From Stenomitos frigidus ULC18 (GTDB taxonomy: Bacteria > Cyanobacteriota > Cyanobacteriia > Leptolyngbyales > Leptolyngbyaceae), in NCBI RefSeq assembly GCF_003003795.1, contig NZ_PVWK01000126.1, forward strand, positions 1-64,000: 64,000 nt of DNA. The letters run 5' to 3'. A model generated the notes under the pieces. The model made no database searches. It saw nothing but the letters and a program-made list of their open reading frames with translations, and was not told the DNA's origin. Positions 50,796 through 62,154 of the stretch are shown here, one piece after another; the stretch's first letter is position 1, and each line of letters starts with the position of its first letter. The position numbers and the translations under genes were made by a program.

Positions 50796-51079
50796 AAATG
50801 ATTAGCTCAATGCTTACACACTTAAAATTCATCACTCTCTCACCCAGCACTTCCATCTACACATAGAAAATGAGCCGCTACAGTTCAAGGCGGGTCGAGG
50901 TATGTCACTTTCTCAGGTGGTTAGCCAGAGGCTCGGATTCTGTACCGCGGGTAACATGCAATCGACAGTGCTTGATTTAGCCTACACCCATCAGCGGCTA
51001 ATGGTTCGATACGTGCGATCGTCTACTTAGAAACGTCATAATTGTTCGGTTACTTTAGTGGACAGTTAAACTAATTGGT

Positions 51080-51763
51080 TTAACCCGTTTCTACTGCCCA
51101 AGCGGCTACTGCCTCCCACCCCAGACCACGCCGGACGACGATCGGTTCCTCGCCAGTGAGATCCAAAATAGTTGAAACATGGTAGCCGGGTTCGGTGCCG
51201 CTATCGACAATGACATCAACCAATTTTTCCAGGCAGTCAAACAACTCGAAGCGCAAAACCTCCTGCTCTGTTTTGTTGCCGCCGCTTTTTTTGCCCTTGT
51301 TCGGCGTGGCATCATCAGCAATCATGTGAGCAGAGGTCGAAATAATCGGATTGCCCAAGGCATTCATCAAGGCTAGACAAAGCGGGTGGTCAGGCACTCG
51401 AATACCTGTTGCCTTCCGTTTTGGGCTCATGACCAGCTTGGGGACAAGCTTGGTCGTCGGCAGCAAAAAGGTGTACGGCCCTGGAATGAGCCGTCGCATA
51501 ATCCGATATGCCGGATCGCTTACCACTGCGTATTGGGCTATGTCAGAGAGCGATGGGCAGAGAAACGTGAGGGGTTTGTCATTGGAGAGCTGCTTGATTT
51601 GCCGCACTCGCTGAATGGCGCTTTTAGAATTAAGATCACAACCGATCGCGTAAACAGTGTCAGTGGGGTACAGCATGACAGCACCACCCCGCAGAGCATC
51701 GACAATTTGGTCAATGACCCGCGTCTGTGGATTGTCAGGATGAAGCGAAAACAGAGTAGACAT
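51080..51763 (-). CDS. Threonylcarbamoyl-AMP synthase family protein (Sua5/YciO/YrdC)
   Basis: 227 residues. The KxR..SxN-type pocket of the family is visible: LYPTDTVYAIGCDLNS, IKQLSNDKPLTFLC, LIPGPYTFLLPTTK, GIRVPDHPLCLALM and PIISTSAHM. It makes the activated threonylcarbamate used in tRNA t6A; the shorter YciO branch is less certain in function and this protein's length fits either. The gap upstream (50857-51079) shows no gene. Confidence 0.93.
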   Translation of the reverse strand: MSTLFSLHPDNPQTRVIDQIVDALRGGAVMLYPTDTVYAIGCDLNSKSAIQRVRQIKQLSNDKPLTFLCPSLSDIAQYAVVSDPAYRIMRRLIPGPYTFLLPTTKLVPKLVMSPKRKATGIRVPDHPLCLALMNALGNPIISTSAHMIADDATPNKGKKSGGNKTEQEVLRFELFDCLEKLVDVIVDSGTEPGYHVSTILDLTGEEPIVVRRGLGWEAVAAWAVETG

Positions 51764-51780
51764 GGAGGGGGAAAGTGGAA

Positions 51781-51892
51781 AGGATAAAGGATGAAGGAGA
51801 AAGGATAAAGGATAAAGGATAAGTTTCGAGTTTTAAGTTTTAAAGGAGGAGTGAGGGGGAAGGAATAAGTTTTGAGTTTTGAGTTTTGAGTT
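51781..51892. repeat. Mixed heptanucleotide repeats (AAGGATA, GTTTTGA)
   Basis: Between Sua5 and larC: about five AAGGATA units at 51781-51821 and three GTTTTGA units at 51869-51889, followed to 51970 by CCTTTAG/CTTCTGC words. No gene is supported here. Confidence 0.9.
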
Positions 51893-51994
51893 GATCGCGA
51901 TTACTGACTGCTGATCATACTTTGAGCCTTTAGCCTTTAGCCTTCTGCCTCTTGCCTTCTGCCTCCTCCCCACTAACCACTGACCTTCTAAACG

Positions 51995-53490
<1,496 letters not shown>

Positions 53491-53494
<4 letters not shown>

Positions 53495-54216
53495 AACTGA
53501 TCGGCAGCACCCGGCTGGTTGAGGAAGTCGTCGGCATTGCCCTTGGCGGGGGGGGCTGCTTTGGTCGTTGCGCTGGTCGGTTGAGTCACCTTCGCGGCGG
53601 CTTGAGCGGCTTTGGTTGCAGGTGACTTGCCAGTCGTCGGATTCACTACTCCTGGGATGATGCGCTGCCAGTTGATATTGTTTTCAGGATCGATTGTGAC
53701 CCGAATCGTATCAGGCTTGTTGGGTCTGACAGCGACGGTCTTGAGCTTCGCTGCCTGCGATTTTGGATCAATTACTTTTGGCTTTAGCGTTGGCTGTTTG
53801 ACCTCGATCGCGCATTCAAACGTCTGCCCTGCCTTGACTGCTTTATAGATGCCGCCACAACGAATCAAGGGGCGAGAACCAATCTCACCTTGCACTGATT
53901 CCTGCACGATCGTTTCAAACTTTGCCAAATTTAGCAAACCCTTCGCATTCGGCACATCCCATAGGACGTTGCCCTGAGCATCTTGCTGCTTCACTGGAAT
54001 GGTAAACGTGTAGCCTGTATCGGTTTCACCAATGCACTCAAAGGATTGCCCAGCTTCTGGCTTAATGTTCTTGGGGCAGGTAACCGTCTTTAGCGAAACG
54101 CCACCCTGTTTAATCACATCTTGCTGGATTGATTGAGCCACACGATCGTCATCAAGCGTTTTGCCACACGCCGATAGCAGCAACACACCCAACGTCAGCA
54201 GTACAAAACGGTTCAC
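53491..54216 (-). CDS. DUF4333-like lipoprotein
   Basis: 241 residues with the lipobox LLLSAC (Cys at about 17). Two repeats of a small fold follow, each with paired cysteines: [20 protein letters not shown] and [21 protein letters not shown], the signature of DUF4333. The C-terminal third is Pro/Thr/Lys-rich linker. Function unknown. It overlaps larC by four bases tail to tail. Confidence 0.88.
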
Positions 54217-54372
54217 GCTTTACCATCCTTACAGTCACCCAAACTACACTAGCGGTCTTGGGTAAAGGATGCGTTAAGTAAGGGAAGACGGTAGAAGAAG
54301 TCGCTTCACTTCTCTCTTCCAACTCAAAACGCTTCCCCCACTTCCCCCGTCTCCCTTGCTCCCTCCTCTCCC

Positions 54373-54993
54373 TTATCCTTTCAACGCCGCCGATCGCTGC
54401 TGAATTTCTGAAATCTTGAAAACTGCTTGAAAGGGTAAGCCAATTTGCTCGTAAAGTTCAGCGCCACCCTGCAGGCGATCGACCAATGAAATGATGCCAT
54501 TAACCTGATATCCTGCCTGCTGTAAGCGTTCAACGGCTTTAAGTGCAGACTGCCCGGTCGTGACCACATCTTCCAGGACGGTGACGGCGCTACCTTCGGG
54601 TAAATGAGGCCCTTCAATGTAGGCGCGGGTGCCGTGCCCTTTAGCTTCTTTACGAATGATTAAGGCAGGCAGCGATCGCCCTTCGTAGGCAGCTACAACA
54701 CTTACCGCGGTCACAATGGGATCAGCGCCTAACGTCAAGCCAGCGACTGCTTGCGTGCCTGCGGGTAACAGCGGCAGCACAAGACGACCGACCGCTAAGC
54801 CACCCTGGGGATGGAGGGTTACCTGTTTGCCATTAATGTAATAAGAAGCCCGCTGACCCGATGTGAGTAGAAAGTCTCCTTCTTGGTAAGCAACCTGACA
54901 AAATAGATCCAAAAGTTGCTGACGCAAGGTAATTAAATCGACGGTAGCAATTGATTGCGACAAGTCCGTTAGTGATCGACTATTTTTGGTCAT
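54373..54993 (-). CDS. pyrE: Orotate phosphoribosyltransferase
   Basis: 206 residues. Makes OMP from orotate and PRPP in pyrimidine synthesis. The PRPP motif is VTVLEDVVTTGQSALKAVE; the catalytic-loop lysines are in IIRKEAKGHGTRAYIEG. ATG at 54993. Upstream DNA to 55203 has no gene on the minus strand that I can defend. Confidence 0.97.
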   Translation of the reverse strand: MTKNSRSLTDLSQSIATVDLITLRQQLLDLFCQVAYQEGDFLLTSGQRASYYINGKQVTLHPQGGLAVGRLVLPLLPAGTQAVAGLTLGADPIVTAVSVVAAYEGRSLPALIIRKEAKGHGTRAYIEGPHLPEGSAVTVLEDVVTTGQSALKAVERLQQAGYQVNGIISLVDRLQGGAELYEQIGLPFQAVFKISEIQQRSAALKG

Positions 54994-55203
54994 AAATTTA
55001 CGTAAACTCAGTAGAATTGATGCAGACTAGAGAACGAACTTGGGTAGACTGCAAGCAATCGCTTAGCAAGTGGGCTAATAATAATTGGTTGTGAAGTAGC
55101 TGAGCTTAAACGTTTTGAGCCGCAAACTGTAAACCAGGTATTCAAGCTTGATCTTAGTTCTAAACGTAAACATCCACAGATCAAAACATTGAGGAGTGAT
55201 TCT

Positions 55204-55695
55204 ATGGGCATCGGCTATAAGGGCACTATTGTTGGGCTCGCAGTCATTGCATTGTCTACCGTTGCAGCTTCAGCAGCGATCGCTCAAGAAACCTTTGACA
55301 CTCCCACTACGGGGGTGCCTAGCAATATTCCCGATCAGCTTGATCAGGTACAGTTCTCCAACGATCGTGATTATTTCCGCAATCGCTCGATTCCGAGACA
55401 GGTTAGCTACATGTTTGGTCCCGGCATCCTCATTCGCAACTCCTTCCCCGAAAACGAGATTGCACGTGATGGCAAAGCGATTTATCTGTTCTATCAAGAT
55501 TTGCTAGCGCGTCAGATGTCAAGTCGTCCGGTGATTCGCACGCCTGACTTACCGACTCCGTTCAACCAATCGATTCGTGAGATTACTGTCGAAGCAGCCC
55601 GTCCGCTGACCACTAACTTTCCACCAACTGAATCCACATCACCGATTCCCGCAACACCATTACAGACCAAGCCACGCGTACCGGCTCTCTGGTAG
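55204..55695 (+). CDS. Secreted hypothetical protein
   Basis: 163 residues from ATG 55204, chosen because GAGGAG (55191-55196) lies 7 bases before it. Signal peptide KGTIVGLAVIALSTVAASAAIAQ with a cut near AIAQ. The mature part is soluble, rich in Pro, Asn and Thr (RDYFRNRSIPRQVSYMFGPG), with no family recognised. Confidence 0.8.
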   Translation: MGIGYKGTIVGLAVIALSTVAASAAIAQETFDTPTTGVPSNIPDQLDQVQFSNDRDYFRNRSIPRQVSYMFGPGILIRNSFPENEIARDGKAIYLFYQDLLARQMSSRPVIRTPDLPTPFNQSIREITVEAARPLTTNFPPTESTSPIPATPLQTKPRVPALW

Positions 55696-55735
55696 AACAG
55701 TGGCGCAAACTTGGCACTTTGACGGTGAAACCAGA

Positions 55736-55808
55736 TCCAGGGTGCAGGGGTCGAACCTGCCTGAGGCGAATTATGAGTTCGCTGCCTAAACCGCTCGGCC
55801 AACCCTGG
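55736..55808 (-). tRNA. tRNA with CAU anticodon, probably tRNA-Ile2
   Basis: The minus strand folds as a complete 73-nt cloverleaf: acceptor CCAGGGT/ACCCTGG with discriminator A, D-arm GCC...GGC, anticodon stem GCGAA/TTCGC with loop CTCATAA, a 5-base variable loop, and T-arm GCAGG-TTCGACC-CCTGC. The anticodon is CAU. The D-loop start GGCCGAGCGGTT and anticodon arm AACTCATAATT resemble plastid trnI-CAU, in which C34 becomes lysidine and reads AUA; an elongator tRNA-Met is the alternative. No CCA is encoded. Confidence 0.9.
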
Positions 55809-56035
55809 GTATCAGTCTGAGTGCCAATATTGTATCTCGATTTTTTAACTTATTCCTCTAGGCTGATTCAGGTTTGTGGGATGTTTGGGCACGCGGAGGG
55901 AGAACCCATGCGCCTTGACGTTTGGCTGTTGAGAATGTTTACGCCGCATTGTGAGCGTGTATGTCTACAATTGGAGCGATTACTCCGATCGTCATTGCCA
56001 GTGATCGTGCCCCTCGCCTCCCACTGCCCACGCCC

Positions 56036-56695
56036 ATGAAGCTAAATTCGACCGTAGCACTGACCCTGATTCTCCTCGTATCAATGGTTGCCGCTGGCTT
56101 AGTCAGTGCCTCTTGGGGCTCTTCATTAGGGCGGGAAGCGCTGAAAGGCATTACGCAGCCTGACACGCGCCCAAGCAACAATAAGGCCGGTAATCGGGCA
56201 GGTACGACTCGACGTGAAGAACTTGCTGTTTTGCCCGAAAGCGACATTATTGCCAATGTCAAAGTTCGGATGAATGGCGGCACAGGCAAAGACCTAAAAG
56301 CAAGCCCTGTTGCAACGACCAAAGCGGCGACGACCAGCGCAGCAAAGACTGAGTTGCCCCTGTCCGTTACCAGTCAAGATGTGATGCTGGAGGTGAAGTC
56401 GGCGCGCCAGCAAGGAGAACTCATGGTTTTAGCAGTGAGTCTCCAGAATGGGGGCAAGCAATCCATCCGCTTTGTCTACGATGCGTTGAATGTGACTGAT
56501 GAGCAGGGGCGGACGCTCAAAGCCAGTATGGAAGGGCTGCCTGCAGAACTACCAGCCGCCAGCCGCGCGTTTCCTGGCACCGTTAGCATTTCTGCCAACC
56601 TTCTGGATGGCGTTCAAAAAGTGTCCCTCTCACTCACTGACTATCCAGACAAGCGGCTCCAGCTACAGTTGTCGAACATTCCCCTTGTCCGGTAG
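56036..56695 (+). CDS. Membrane-anchored hypothetical protein
   Basis: 219 residues from ATG 56036. The N-terminus (MKLNSTVALTLILLVSMVAA) is a signal anchor. Then follow a Thr/Ala-rich linker (about 75-115) and an immunoglobulin-like beta sandwich (VMLEVKSARQQGELMVLAVS to VSLSLTDYPDKRLQLQL), similar to DUF4352-type proteins, a guess. Function unknown. It begins on the opposite strand of the tRNA. Confidence 0.75.
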   Translation: MKLNSTVALTLILLVSMVAAGLVSASWGSSLGREALKGITQPDTRPSNNKAGNRAGTTRREELAVLPESDIIANVKVRMNGGTGKDLKASPVATTKAATTSAAKTELPLSVTSQDVMLEVKSARQQGELMVLAVSLQNGGKQSIRFVYDALNVTDEQGRTLKASMEGLPAELPAASRAFPGTVSISANLLDGVQKVSLSLTDYPDKRLQLQLSNIPLVR

Positions 56696-56737
56696 AGGAT
56701 TTTCGCTTCATGCTTCTACAGGAGAGACCCTTCGGCC

Positions 56738-58264
56738 GTGCTACACATAATAGGCTGTCTGCGCATTGGCGTTGTGGTTAGTATCGGTCTGCTTGACCCA
56801 TCCACGACTCAACTCACGTGGTCGTCCATGTTAGTGCGCATACTATCAGTGCTGTTGCTCATTGCCATCAATGCGTTTTTCGTCGCGGCTGAGTTTTCGA
56901 TGGTCTCCGTGCGGCGATCGCGGATCAACCAGCTAGTGGATGCAGGGGATGTGCAGGCGCGAACGGTGCAAGCGTTGCAGCAAAGTATTGAGCGGTTGTT
57001 GTCGACCACGCAGCTAGGCATCACACTCTCCAGTTTGGCATTGGGCTGGATTGGAGAGAGCGCACTGGCGGTTCTGGTCGCCCAATGGTTGAACCAACTC
57101 CCCCTAGCAGAGGGCAATAGGCACGTACTTGTCCATTCGATTGCCATTCCAGCGACGTTTTTACTGCTCGCTTACCTGCAAATTGTGCTGGGTGAGCTGT
57201 GCCCCAAATCTATAGCGTTACTGTATCCAGAACAACTGGCACGGTTTCTTGCAGCTCCGAGTTTGGCGATCGCCCGTTTCTTCCATCCGTTTATCTGGAT
57301 TCTGAACCAATCGACCCGTCTGCTGCTGCGGTTAGGCGGCATTCAATACACTGGTCAAGGGTGGTCAAACCAGGTGACGCCCGAAGAGTTGCAGCTCATC
57401 ATTGCGATGTCAAGCGAGTCGACTGGGCTAGAAGCAGAAGAGCGGCAGTTGCTCAGCAATGTGTTTGAGTTTGGTGACGCCTCCGCAGGTGAAGTGATGG
57501 TGACGCGCACGAGCATTGATGCGATCCCCTACGATGCCACCTTCAAGCAACTGCTAGAGGAAGTCGCGCAATCGGGACACTCACGCTACCCCATCATCGG
57601 TGAGTCGCTCGATGACGTACGTGGTCTCATTCATTTTCAAGAATTAGCAGAGCCACTGGCGCAAGAACCGTTTAACTTGAATCGTCCGATTCACGACTGG
57701 CTCCGCCCTGCCCGTTTTGTGCCGGAATATATGCTGTTGAGCGAACTGCTGCCCCTCATGCAGCGATCGCGCCAGTCGATGGTGATGGTGGTTGATGAGT
57801 ATGGCGGTACAGCAGGACTGGTGACGATCGAAGATCTCATTGCTGAGATTCTGGGCGATACGGCTGAACCTGCCAGTGATGATGACATGAGTATCCAGAT
57901 CCTGAGCGAGCAGACGTTTTTAGTGCAAGCGCAGATGGATCTGGAGGAAGTCAACGAGATGCTTAACCTGGATCTGCCTCTGACTGATGATTATCAAACG
58001 CTGGGTGGGTTTCTCCTGTTCCAACTCCAAAAAATTCCTCAGCCCGGCGAAGTCCTCCGCTATGGTGACTTTGAATTTACGGTTATTTCTGCCGAAGGCC
58101 CCCGTCTGCATCAAATTCAAATCCATCGTTTGGAAGTGGTTGAAACGAATCTGGACGACTTTAGCATGACTGACGCAACGACGACTGCTGCAGAACAGGT
58201 CTCAAGCGTTGACGAAACCTCAACAACCGAGCGTCCATCGGAAGACACCTCCTCCTTTCTCTGA
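56738..58264 (+). CDS. CNNM/CorC-type divalent-cation transporter (HlyC/CorC family)
   Basis: About 480-508 residues. DUF21/CNNM membrane domain ([35 protein letters not shown]), two CBS domains at about 235-360 ([36 protein letters not shown]) and a C-terminal CorC_HlyC domain ([14 protein letters not shown]). The family moves Mg2+ or Co2+. The start may be GTG 56738 (with AGGAGAG upstream) or ATG 56828, which is the normal family N-terminus [16 protein letters not shown]. Confidence 0.93.
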   Translation: MLHIIGCLRIGVVVSIGLLDPSTTQLTWSSMLVRILSVLLLIAINAFFVAAEFSMVSVRRSRINQLVDAGDVQARTVQALQQSIERLLSTTQLGITLSSLALGWIGESALAVLVAQWLNQLPLAEGNRHVLVHSIAIPATFLLLAYLQIVLGELCPKSIALLYPEQLARFLAAPSLAIARFFHPFIWILNQSTRLLLRLGGIQYTGQGWSNQVTPEELQLIIAMSSESTGLEAEERQLLSNVFEFGDASAGEVMVTRTSIDAIPYDATFKQLLEEVAQSGHSRYPIIGESLDDVRGLIHFQELAEPLAQEPFNLNRPIHDWLRPARFVPEYMLLSELLPLMQRSRQSMVMVVDEYGGTAGLVTIEDLIAEILGDTAEPASDDDMSIQILSEQTFLVQAQMDLEEVNEMLNLDLPLTDDYQTLGGFLLFQLQKIPQPGEVLRYGDFEFTVISAEGPRLHQIQIHRLEVVETNLDDFSMTDATTTAAEQVSSVDETSTTERPSEDTSSFL

Positions 58265-58272
58265 GGCTGCCA

Positions 58273-59508
58273 CTAATCGCCCTGTGGCAAGGCATACTGA
58301 TCGCTACCATCACCGAGAGCAAATTCGAGTGAGTGGGGCAGCGTCTTGTTGCATTGAGTGATAAAAACAAGCACTGATAGAAACGCCAAACCGCTGGCTA
58401 GACCAAAGATGCCCCGGTAGCCAATGTATTCAGCAAAAAAACCTAACGCTGGCCCCGCGATCGCAATACCCAGATCAAAACCGCCAACGCACAGCGAAAA
58501 GACGCGCCCCCGTTCATGGGCTTCAGAGCGATCGGCAACCAGCGCCACTATTAACGGCAGAAAGATCCCAGTGCCAGCACCTTCGAGCAGCCCTGCTAGC
58601 AGAAAGGCCGTAACACTATGAGCCGACCATAGAAGAAGCATCGTCAGCGCATAGAGCAGCAGCCCCAGGGTGATAAACCGCCCGCGTCCGTAGCGGTCAG
58701 ACGCACGGCCCGTCAGGAGTCGTACGCTAAAACCTGCTACTGCTGCTGCTGTGTAAAAGAGGCCAGCGTTTAAGTTCACCCCTGCTTCTTGGATAAACAA
58801 CGGCACAAACGTACTTAAAACACCAAACGCTAGCCCTACTAAAAGCATTGCTAGTGTTGGGGTGCGCAGCCGTGGACTGAACAACAACCGCCAAAAGGCT
58901 CCTTTAGTGGTGTCTGCCATCATCGGCCCTATCAGCATGGGCGCTTGAATCCACAGGCCACTGACGAGACCCGCAAAGCCTAGCCCGGCTGATAGCAGAA
59001 AGAGCGGTGTATACCCTAACCAGGCCTGCACAAAGCCCCCCATTGCGGGGCCAACAGCCACACCGATCGGATTCACCAAACTCATGTAACCAATCACCTC
59101 ACCCCGGTTAGACGGTGGTGACAAATCAACCACAAGCGTGCTGTAGGCCGTTGTAAACGCAGCTATGCTCAGCCCATGAAAGGCGCGAATAGCGATCAGC
59201 AATGGAATCGACTGGGTCATCAGGTAGCCGAGAGGCGCGATCGCCACCGCTGCCAACCCCAGTAACAGCACAATCCGGCGCCCCCGGCGATCAGCTAACC
59301 GACCCAACCACGGACGAAACAGCAGCAAACCAACCGCAAACGCACCGATGACGACACCAACCTGGTATTTTGTCCCACCGACATCTCGAATGTAGAGTGG
59401 CAGTGTTGGTAGCAGAGCGGCCAGACTCGACCAAAAAAGCAATCCAGTTGCAAACAAGACCAACAAATTGCGCCGAGTCGCTGGTTCTAGAGTGCTAAAG
59501 ATTTTCAC
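58273..59508 (-). CDS. MFS transporter (multidrug-type)
   Basis: 411 residues from GTG 59508, chosen because GGAGG lies 7 bases upstream on the minus strand. Twelve membrane helices, with the loop 2-3 motif GRLADRRGRRIVLL and its second-half copy GRASDRYGRGRFI, as in the DHA1 drug:proton exporters. Substrate unknown. The stop is 9 bases from the convergent CorC-type gene. Confidence 0.93.
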   Translation of the reverse strand: MKIFSTLEPATRRNLLVLFATGLLFWSSLAALLPTLPLYIRDVGGTKYQVGVVIGAFAVGLLLFRPWLGRLADRRGRRIVLLLGLAAVAIAPLGYLMTQSIPLLIAIRAFHGLSIAAFTTAYSTLVVDLSPPSNRGEVIGYMSLVNPIGVAVGPAMGGFVQAWLGYTPLFLLSAGLGFAGLVSGLWIQAPMLIGPMMADTTKGAFWRLLFSPRLRTPTLAMLLVGLAFGVLSTFVPLFIQEAGVNLNAGLFYTAAAVAGFSVRLLTGRASDRYGRGRFITLGLLLYALTMLLLWSAHSVTAFLLAGLLEGAGTGIFLPLIVALVADRSEAHERGRVFSLCVGGFDLGIAIAGPALGFFAEYIGYRGIFGLASGLAFLSVLVFITQCNKTLPHSLEFALGDGSDQYALPQGD

Positions 59509-59803
59509 GCATTTTCCTCCACCAAACGAACTCACGCTGGTCTTATGGGATGCTAGCTAGCAGGCGAAGCAGAGATCAGCATTCCGCTTTACGCGCAATG
59601 GCAAAACCAAGCCCCCTTACATATCATGAAGAGTTCTTAACAATATGGCTACAAACTGGAGTTGAGGCTAGTTTTCAAAAGCACCATTAGCAGCGTCTCG
59701 CCCCGAAAATTTTGCGTAAAAAAGCGCTATCTATGACATTAGCCGAAACAAAAATACCCAACGCAACTGCTTTTCGATCGCCTCATGTCACCTGCAAAAC
59801 CCA

Positions 59804-59840
59804 CAAAAAACAGAGCCATGACTCAAGATCAATGGCTCTG
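59804..59840 (-). terminator. Rho-independent terminator (minus strand)
   Basis: On the minus strand CAGAGCCAT pairs with ATGGCTCTG across a 12-base loop (59811-59840) and is followed by six T residues (the A-run 59805-59810). It lies downstream of the small gene at 59986-60186. The rest of the gap 59509-59985 shows no gene. Confidence 0.8.
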
Positions 59841-59985
59841 CTCAACAACGGGCTACAAATCGCAGCTTGCACGAACTGCTAAAGACAGGTATTCAATGGC
59901 GAAACAGGCAGAATAGGAAGAGTTTAGCCGCTTATGCACTAGACCAAAGCTCAGCCGGGACGCGTAGCATCCTTCTGCAAACTAC

Positions 59986-60186
59986 CTAAAGTGCCTGACG
60001 AGAGACGATTTTTTCAAAAGTTGCCTGAGTCTGGTGAAGCATCTGCTCACGGCTATCGACAGTTTTGGTTAAGGTCGGCACCAAATTACGGGCTTGGAGT
60101 GCCATATGAAGCTGAAGGTGAGCGACGTACTCGCTGAAATCTTCCCGGTAGGACGTACTTGAGGACTGATGTAAAGGCGAATTCAA
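59986..60186 (-). CDS. Small protein with TTG start, 66 aa
   Basis: The longer frame from 60330 has no start support. TTG 60186 is preceded by AGAAGGAGAACGC (AAGGAG at 6-7 bases), a strong ribosome binding site, giving NSPLHQSSSTSYREDFSEYV and a helix-rich body (HLQLHMALQARNLVPTLTK, EQMLHQTQATFEKIVSRQAL). No family recognised. It has its own terminator at 59804-59840, which supports it as a single-gene unit. Confidence 0.65.
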   Translation of the reverse strand: MNSPLHQSSSTSYREDFSEYVAHLQLHMALQARNLVPTLTKTVDSREQMLHQTQATFEKIVSRQAL

Positions 60187-60474
60187 AGCGTTCTCCTTCT
60201 CAACTCTGTGTCGTAAACCAACGTTATGAAAGTAACATGCAGGCTTTTTCGCTCCTGACTCTGCAACGAAGATTAACGGTTTGCTTGCCGAACTATTGAG
60301 AAACGTAAAGTTTCTTGTCCGTCTCTTCAAGCCGCGATCGCCGATGCTCAGCAGATCCGTCGTTCCAGTGCCGACGCCCCTTGTTACAGGCCTCTGAAAA
60401 TGAATTGGTCAAAGGCTTTATTCCTCTTAAGACATATGCTATGTTTATTTACCGTGCCTGGTTGTACCACACTT

Positions 60475-60548
60475 GGACGCATAGCTCAGTTGGTTAGAGC
60501 ACCACGTTGACATCGTGGGGGTCTCCCGTTCGAGTCGGGATGTGTCCA
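60475..60548 (+). tRNA. tRNA-Val (GAC)
   Basis: Complete 74-nt cloverleaf: acceptor GGACGCA/TGTGTCC with discriminator A, D-arm GCTC...GAGC, anticodon stem CCACG/CGTGG with loop TTGACAT (anticodon GAC), T-arm with TTCGAGT loop. No encoded CCA. Its 3' end is the likely attachment site of the element that begins with the integrase. Confidence 0.95.
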
Positions 60549-60564
60549 TTGAGTTTTATCAGGT

Positions 60565-60590
60565 AGGGTAAGGGTTTCGCCTCTTACCCT
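60565..60590 (+). terminator. Possible terminator after tRNA-Val
   Basis: AGGGTAAG (60565-60572) and CTTACCCT (60583-60590) pair across a 10-base loop; GTTTCTCC follows, a poor T-run. Confidence 0.5.
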
Positions 60591-60687
60591 GTTTCTCCGT
60601 TGTGTCATCTTGGGTACACTTAGAGATGTTTGGAAGCATTTTGAGATCAATTTTGAGATCAATTGCCTTAGAGAGCATGGTCACAAC

Positions 60688-61860
60688 ATGGCGAAAAGTC
60701 GTAAGCGGGCTGAGAAAGGCGAGATTACTCTCTGGCAAAGAGGGGGGAAGTTGTGGCTTCGCTGGCGGTTTGAGGGGCAGCAGTTTCAACTGTCTCTAGG
60801 ATTGGATGACACGCCTTACAACTGTCTCAAGGCGCAGGAAGCAGCGACGCGAATCAAAACTGACATTGCCTACGGACAGTTCAACCCAGAGAATCTGATA
60901 GGGTACAAGCCAAGCCTGAGATTAGTCGAAGATGAAATTGATCTCAAGCTGCCCGATCCCTCCACAGTGAAGCAGTTTGAGGCATATATCGAGCATCGCC
61001 GATCAGAAGGTACGAGTGGGCAGGCGATCAGCAGTCGCTACTCACCCATGCTGTCTAACCTCAAGCGGTTCAAGGTAAATGTAGAGGATGAACCAACCGC
61101 ACGGGCATTTGTGGCTGTTCTGCGATCGCGGCAATCGCCGCGTATTGCCAACCAAAGCTTAACGATGCTCAAAAGCTTTGCAGATTGGGCAATGGAATCT
61201 GGGCAAATGAAGCATAACCCCTTTACAAAGATTAAGCCTCTGAAGGTTGATAAGTCCCAGTCACGGAAAAAGCCCTTCAGCAAGCAGGAAATTAACCTCT
61301 TTTTGGCAACCATCAAGACAGATCAACACTACTTCCACTACCACGATCTCTGTATGACCCTGTTTTACCTGGGATTGCGACCTTCAGAGGCAATTGGACT
61401 CAGGTGGAAAAACATTGACTTTGACCGTAGACAGGTGACAATTTGTGAGAGCTTATCGCGTAGCCCGGAGGGAAGGACGGCTGGCTATGCCCGTCAGCGC
61501 AAGGGGCTAAAAACCACTGATGGCGATCGCGTCCTAGACCTCACTGACAAGCTCTTCACTATGCTCCAGGGTCGGAAGCCCTTGGATGCTAACCCCGAAA
61601 GTTTGGTGTTCTTATCCCCTACGGGTAAGGCGATCGACGATCATAATTTCTCTCAGCGGTGTTGGCGTTCTATCTGTGAGAAAGCAAAAATTCCATATCG
61701 CTCTCCCTATAATGCCCGTCATAGCTTACTTAGCCATTTAATCGAGTCCGGTGCGACATTGCCTCAGACTGCTTATGTGGCAGGGCACGCAAATACTCGA
61801 ATGGTTTCTGAAACTTACGGGCATATGATCAACCGCGCTAAGATGATCGACTTTAGCTAA
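60688..61860 (+). CDS. int: Tyrosine recombinase/integrase of the tRNA-Val element
   Basis: 390 residues from ATG 60688 (an in-frame ATG at 60610 gives a non-conserved leader made by a 12-bp tandem repeat, ATTTTGAGATCA twice at 60639-60662). N-terminal arm-binding domain (GEITLWQRGGKLWLRWRFEG), core-binding domain about 100-190, catalytic domain 200-385. Catalytic Arg is in YLGLRPSEAIGLRW, Lys near RKGLKTTDGDR, the box II Arg-His in YNARHSLLSHLI (His of HxxR is Tyr, as often in this group), and the nucleophile Tyr in VSETYGHMI. It starts 140 bases after the tRNA. Confidence 0.93.
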   Translation: MAKSRKRAEKGEITLWQRGGKLWLRWRFEGQQFQLSLGLDDTPYNCLKAQEAATRIKTDIAYGQFNPENLIGYKPSLRLVEDEIDLKLPDPSTVKQFEAYIEHRRSEGTSGQAISSRYSPMLSNLKRFKVNVEDEPTARAFVAVLRSRQSPRIANQSLTMLKSFADWAMESGQMKHNPFTKIKPLKVDKSQSRKKPFSKQEINLFLATIKTDQHYFHYHDLCMTLFYLGLRPSEAIGLRWKNIDFDRRQVTICESLSRSPEGRTAGYARQRKGLKTTDGDRVLDLTDKLFTMLQGRKPLDANPESLVFLSPTGKAIDDHNFSQRCWRSICEKAKIPYRSPYNARHSLLSHLIESGATLPQTAYVAGHANTRMVSETYGHMINRAKMIDFS

Positions 61861-62154
61861 GGGCTGAATTTGTCATGTGACTTGGCAGTTATGAAGAGGC
61901 TATCCGCTAACAATCTCTAGTCTCTCTTCTCCCGTCTTTCAGTAGCGCTCTATTTTGTTAATGGTAGTTATTCTTTTAGAGAATAAGAAGGCTAGGCACC
62001 AAAATATAGCTCGGTTAACAGAAAAATATTCACAAGAGATTAAGTAACATTATCCAGGAAACAAACGTAAACTATTTGTACCTGAAGTTTAAGTGGTTCG
62101 TTTTAGGTAATATTAGGTATTTTAGAAGAGTAGATGTAGAACCTATTCTAGAGA
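61861..62154. other. AT-rich gap in the element
   Basis: Nearly 300 bases of AT-rich DNA with no frame. Several repeats of TTAGGTA/TTTTAGA words. A -10-like TATTTT stretch occurs but no defensible promoter. Confidence 0.4.
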
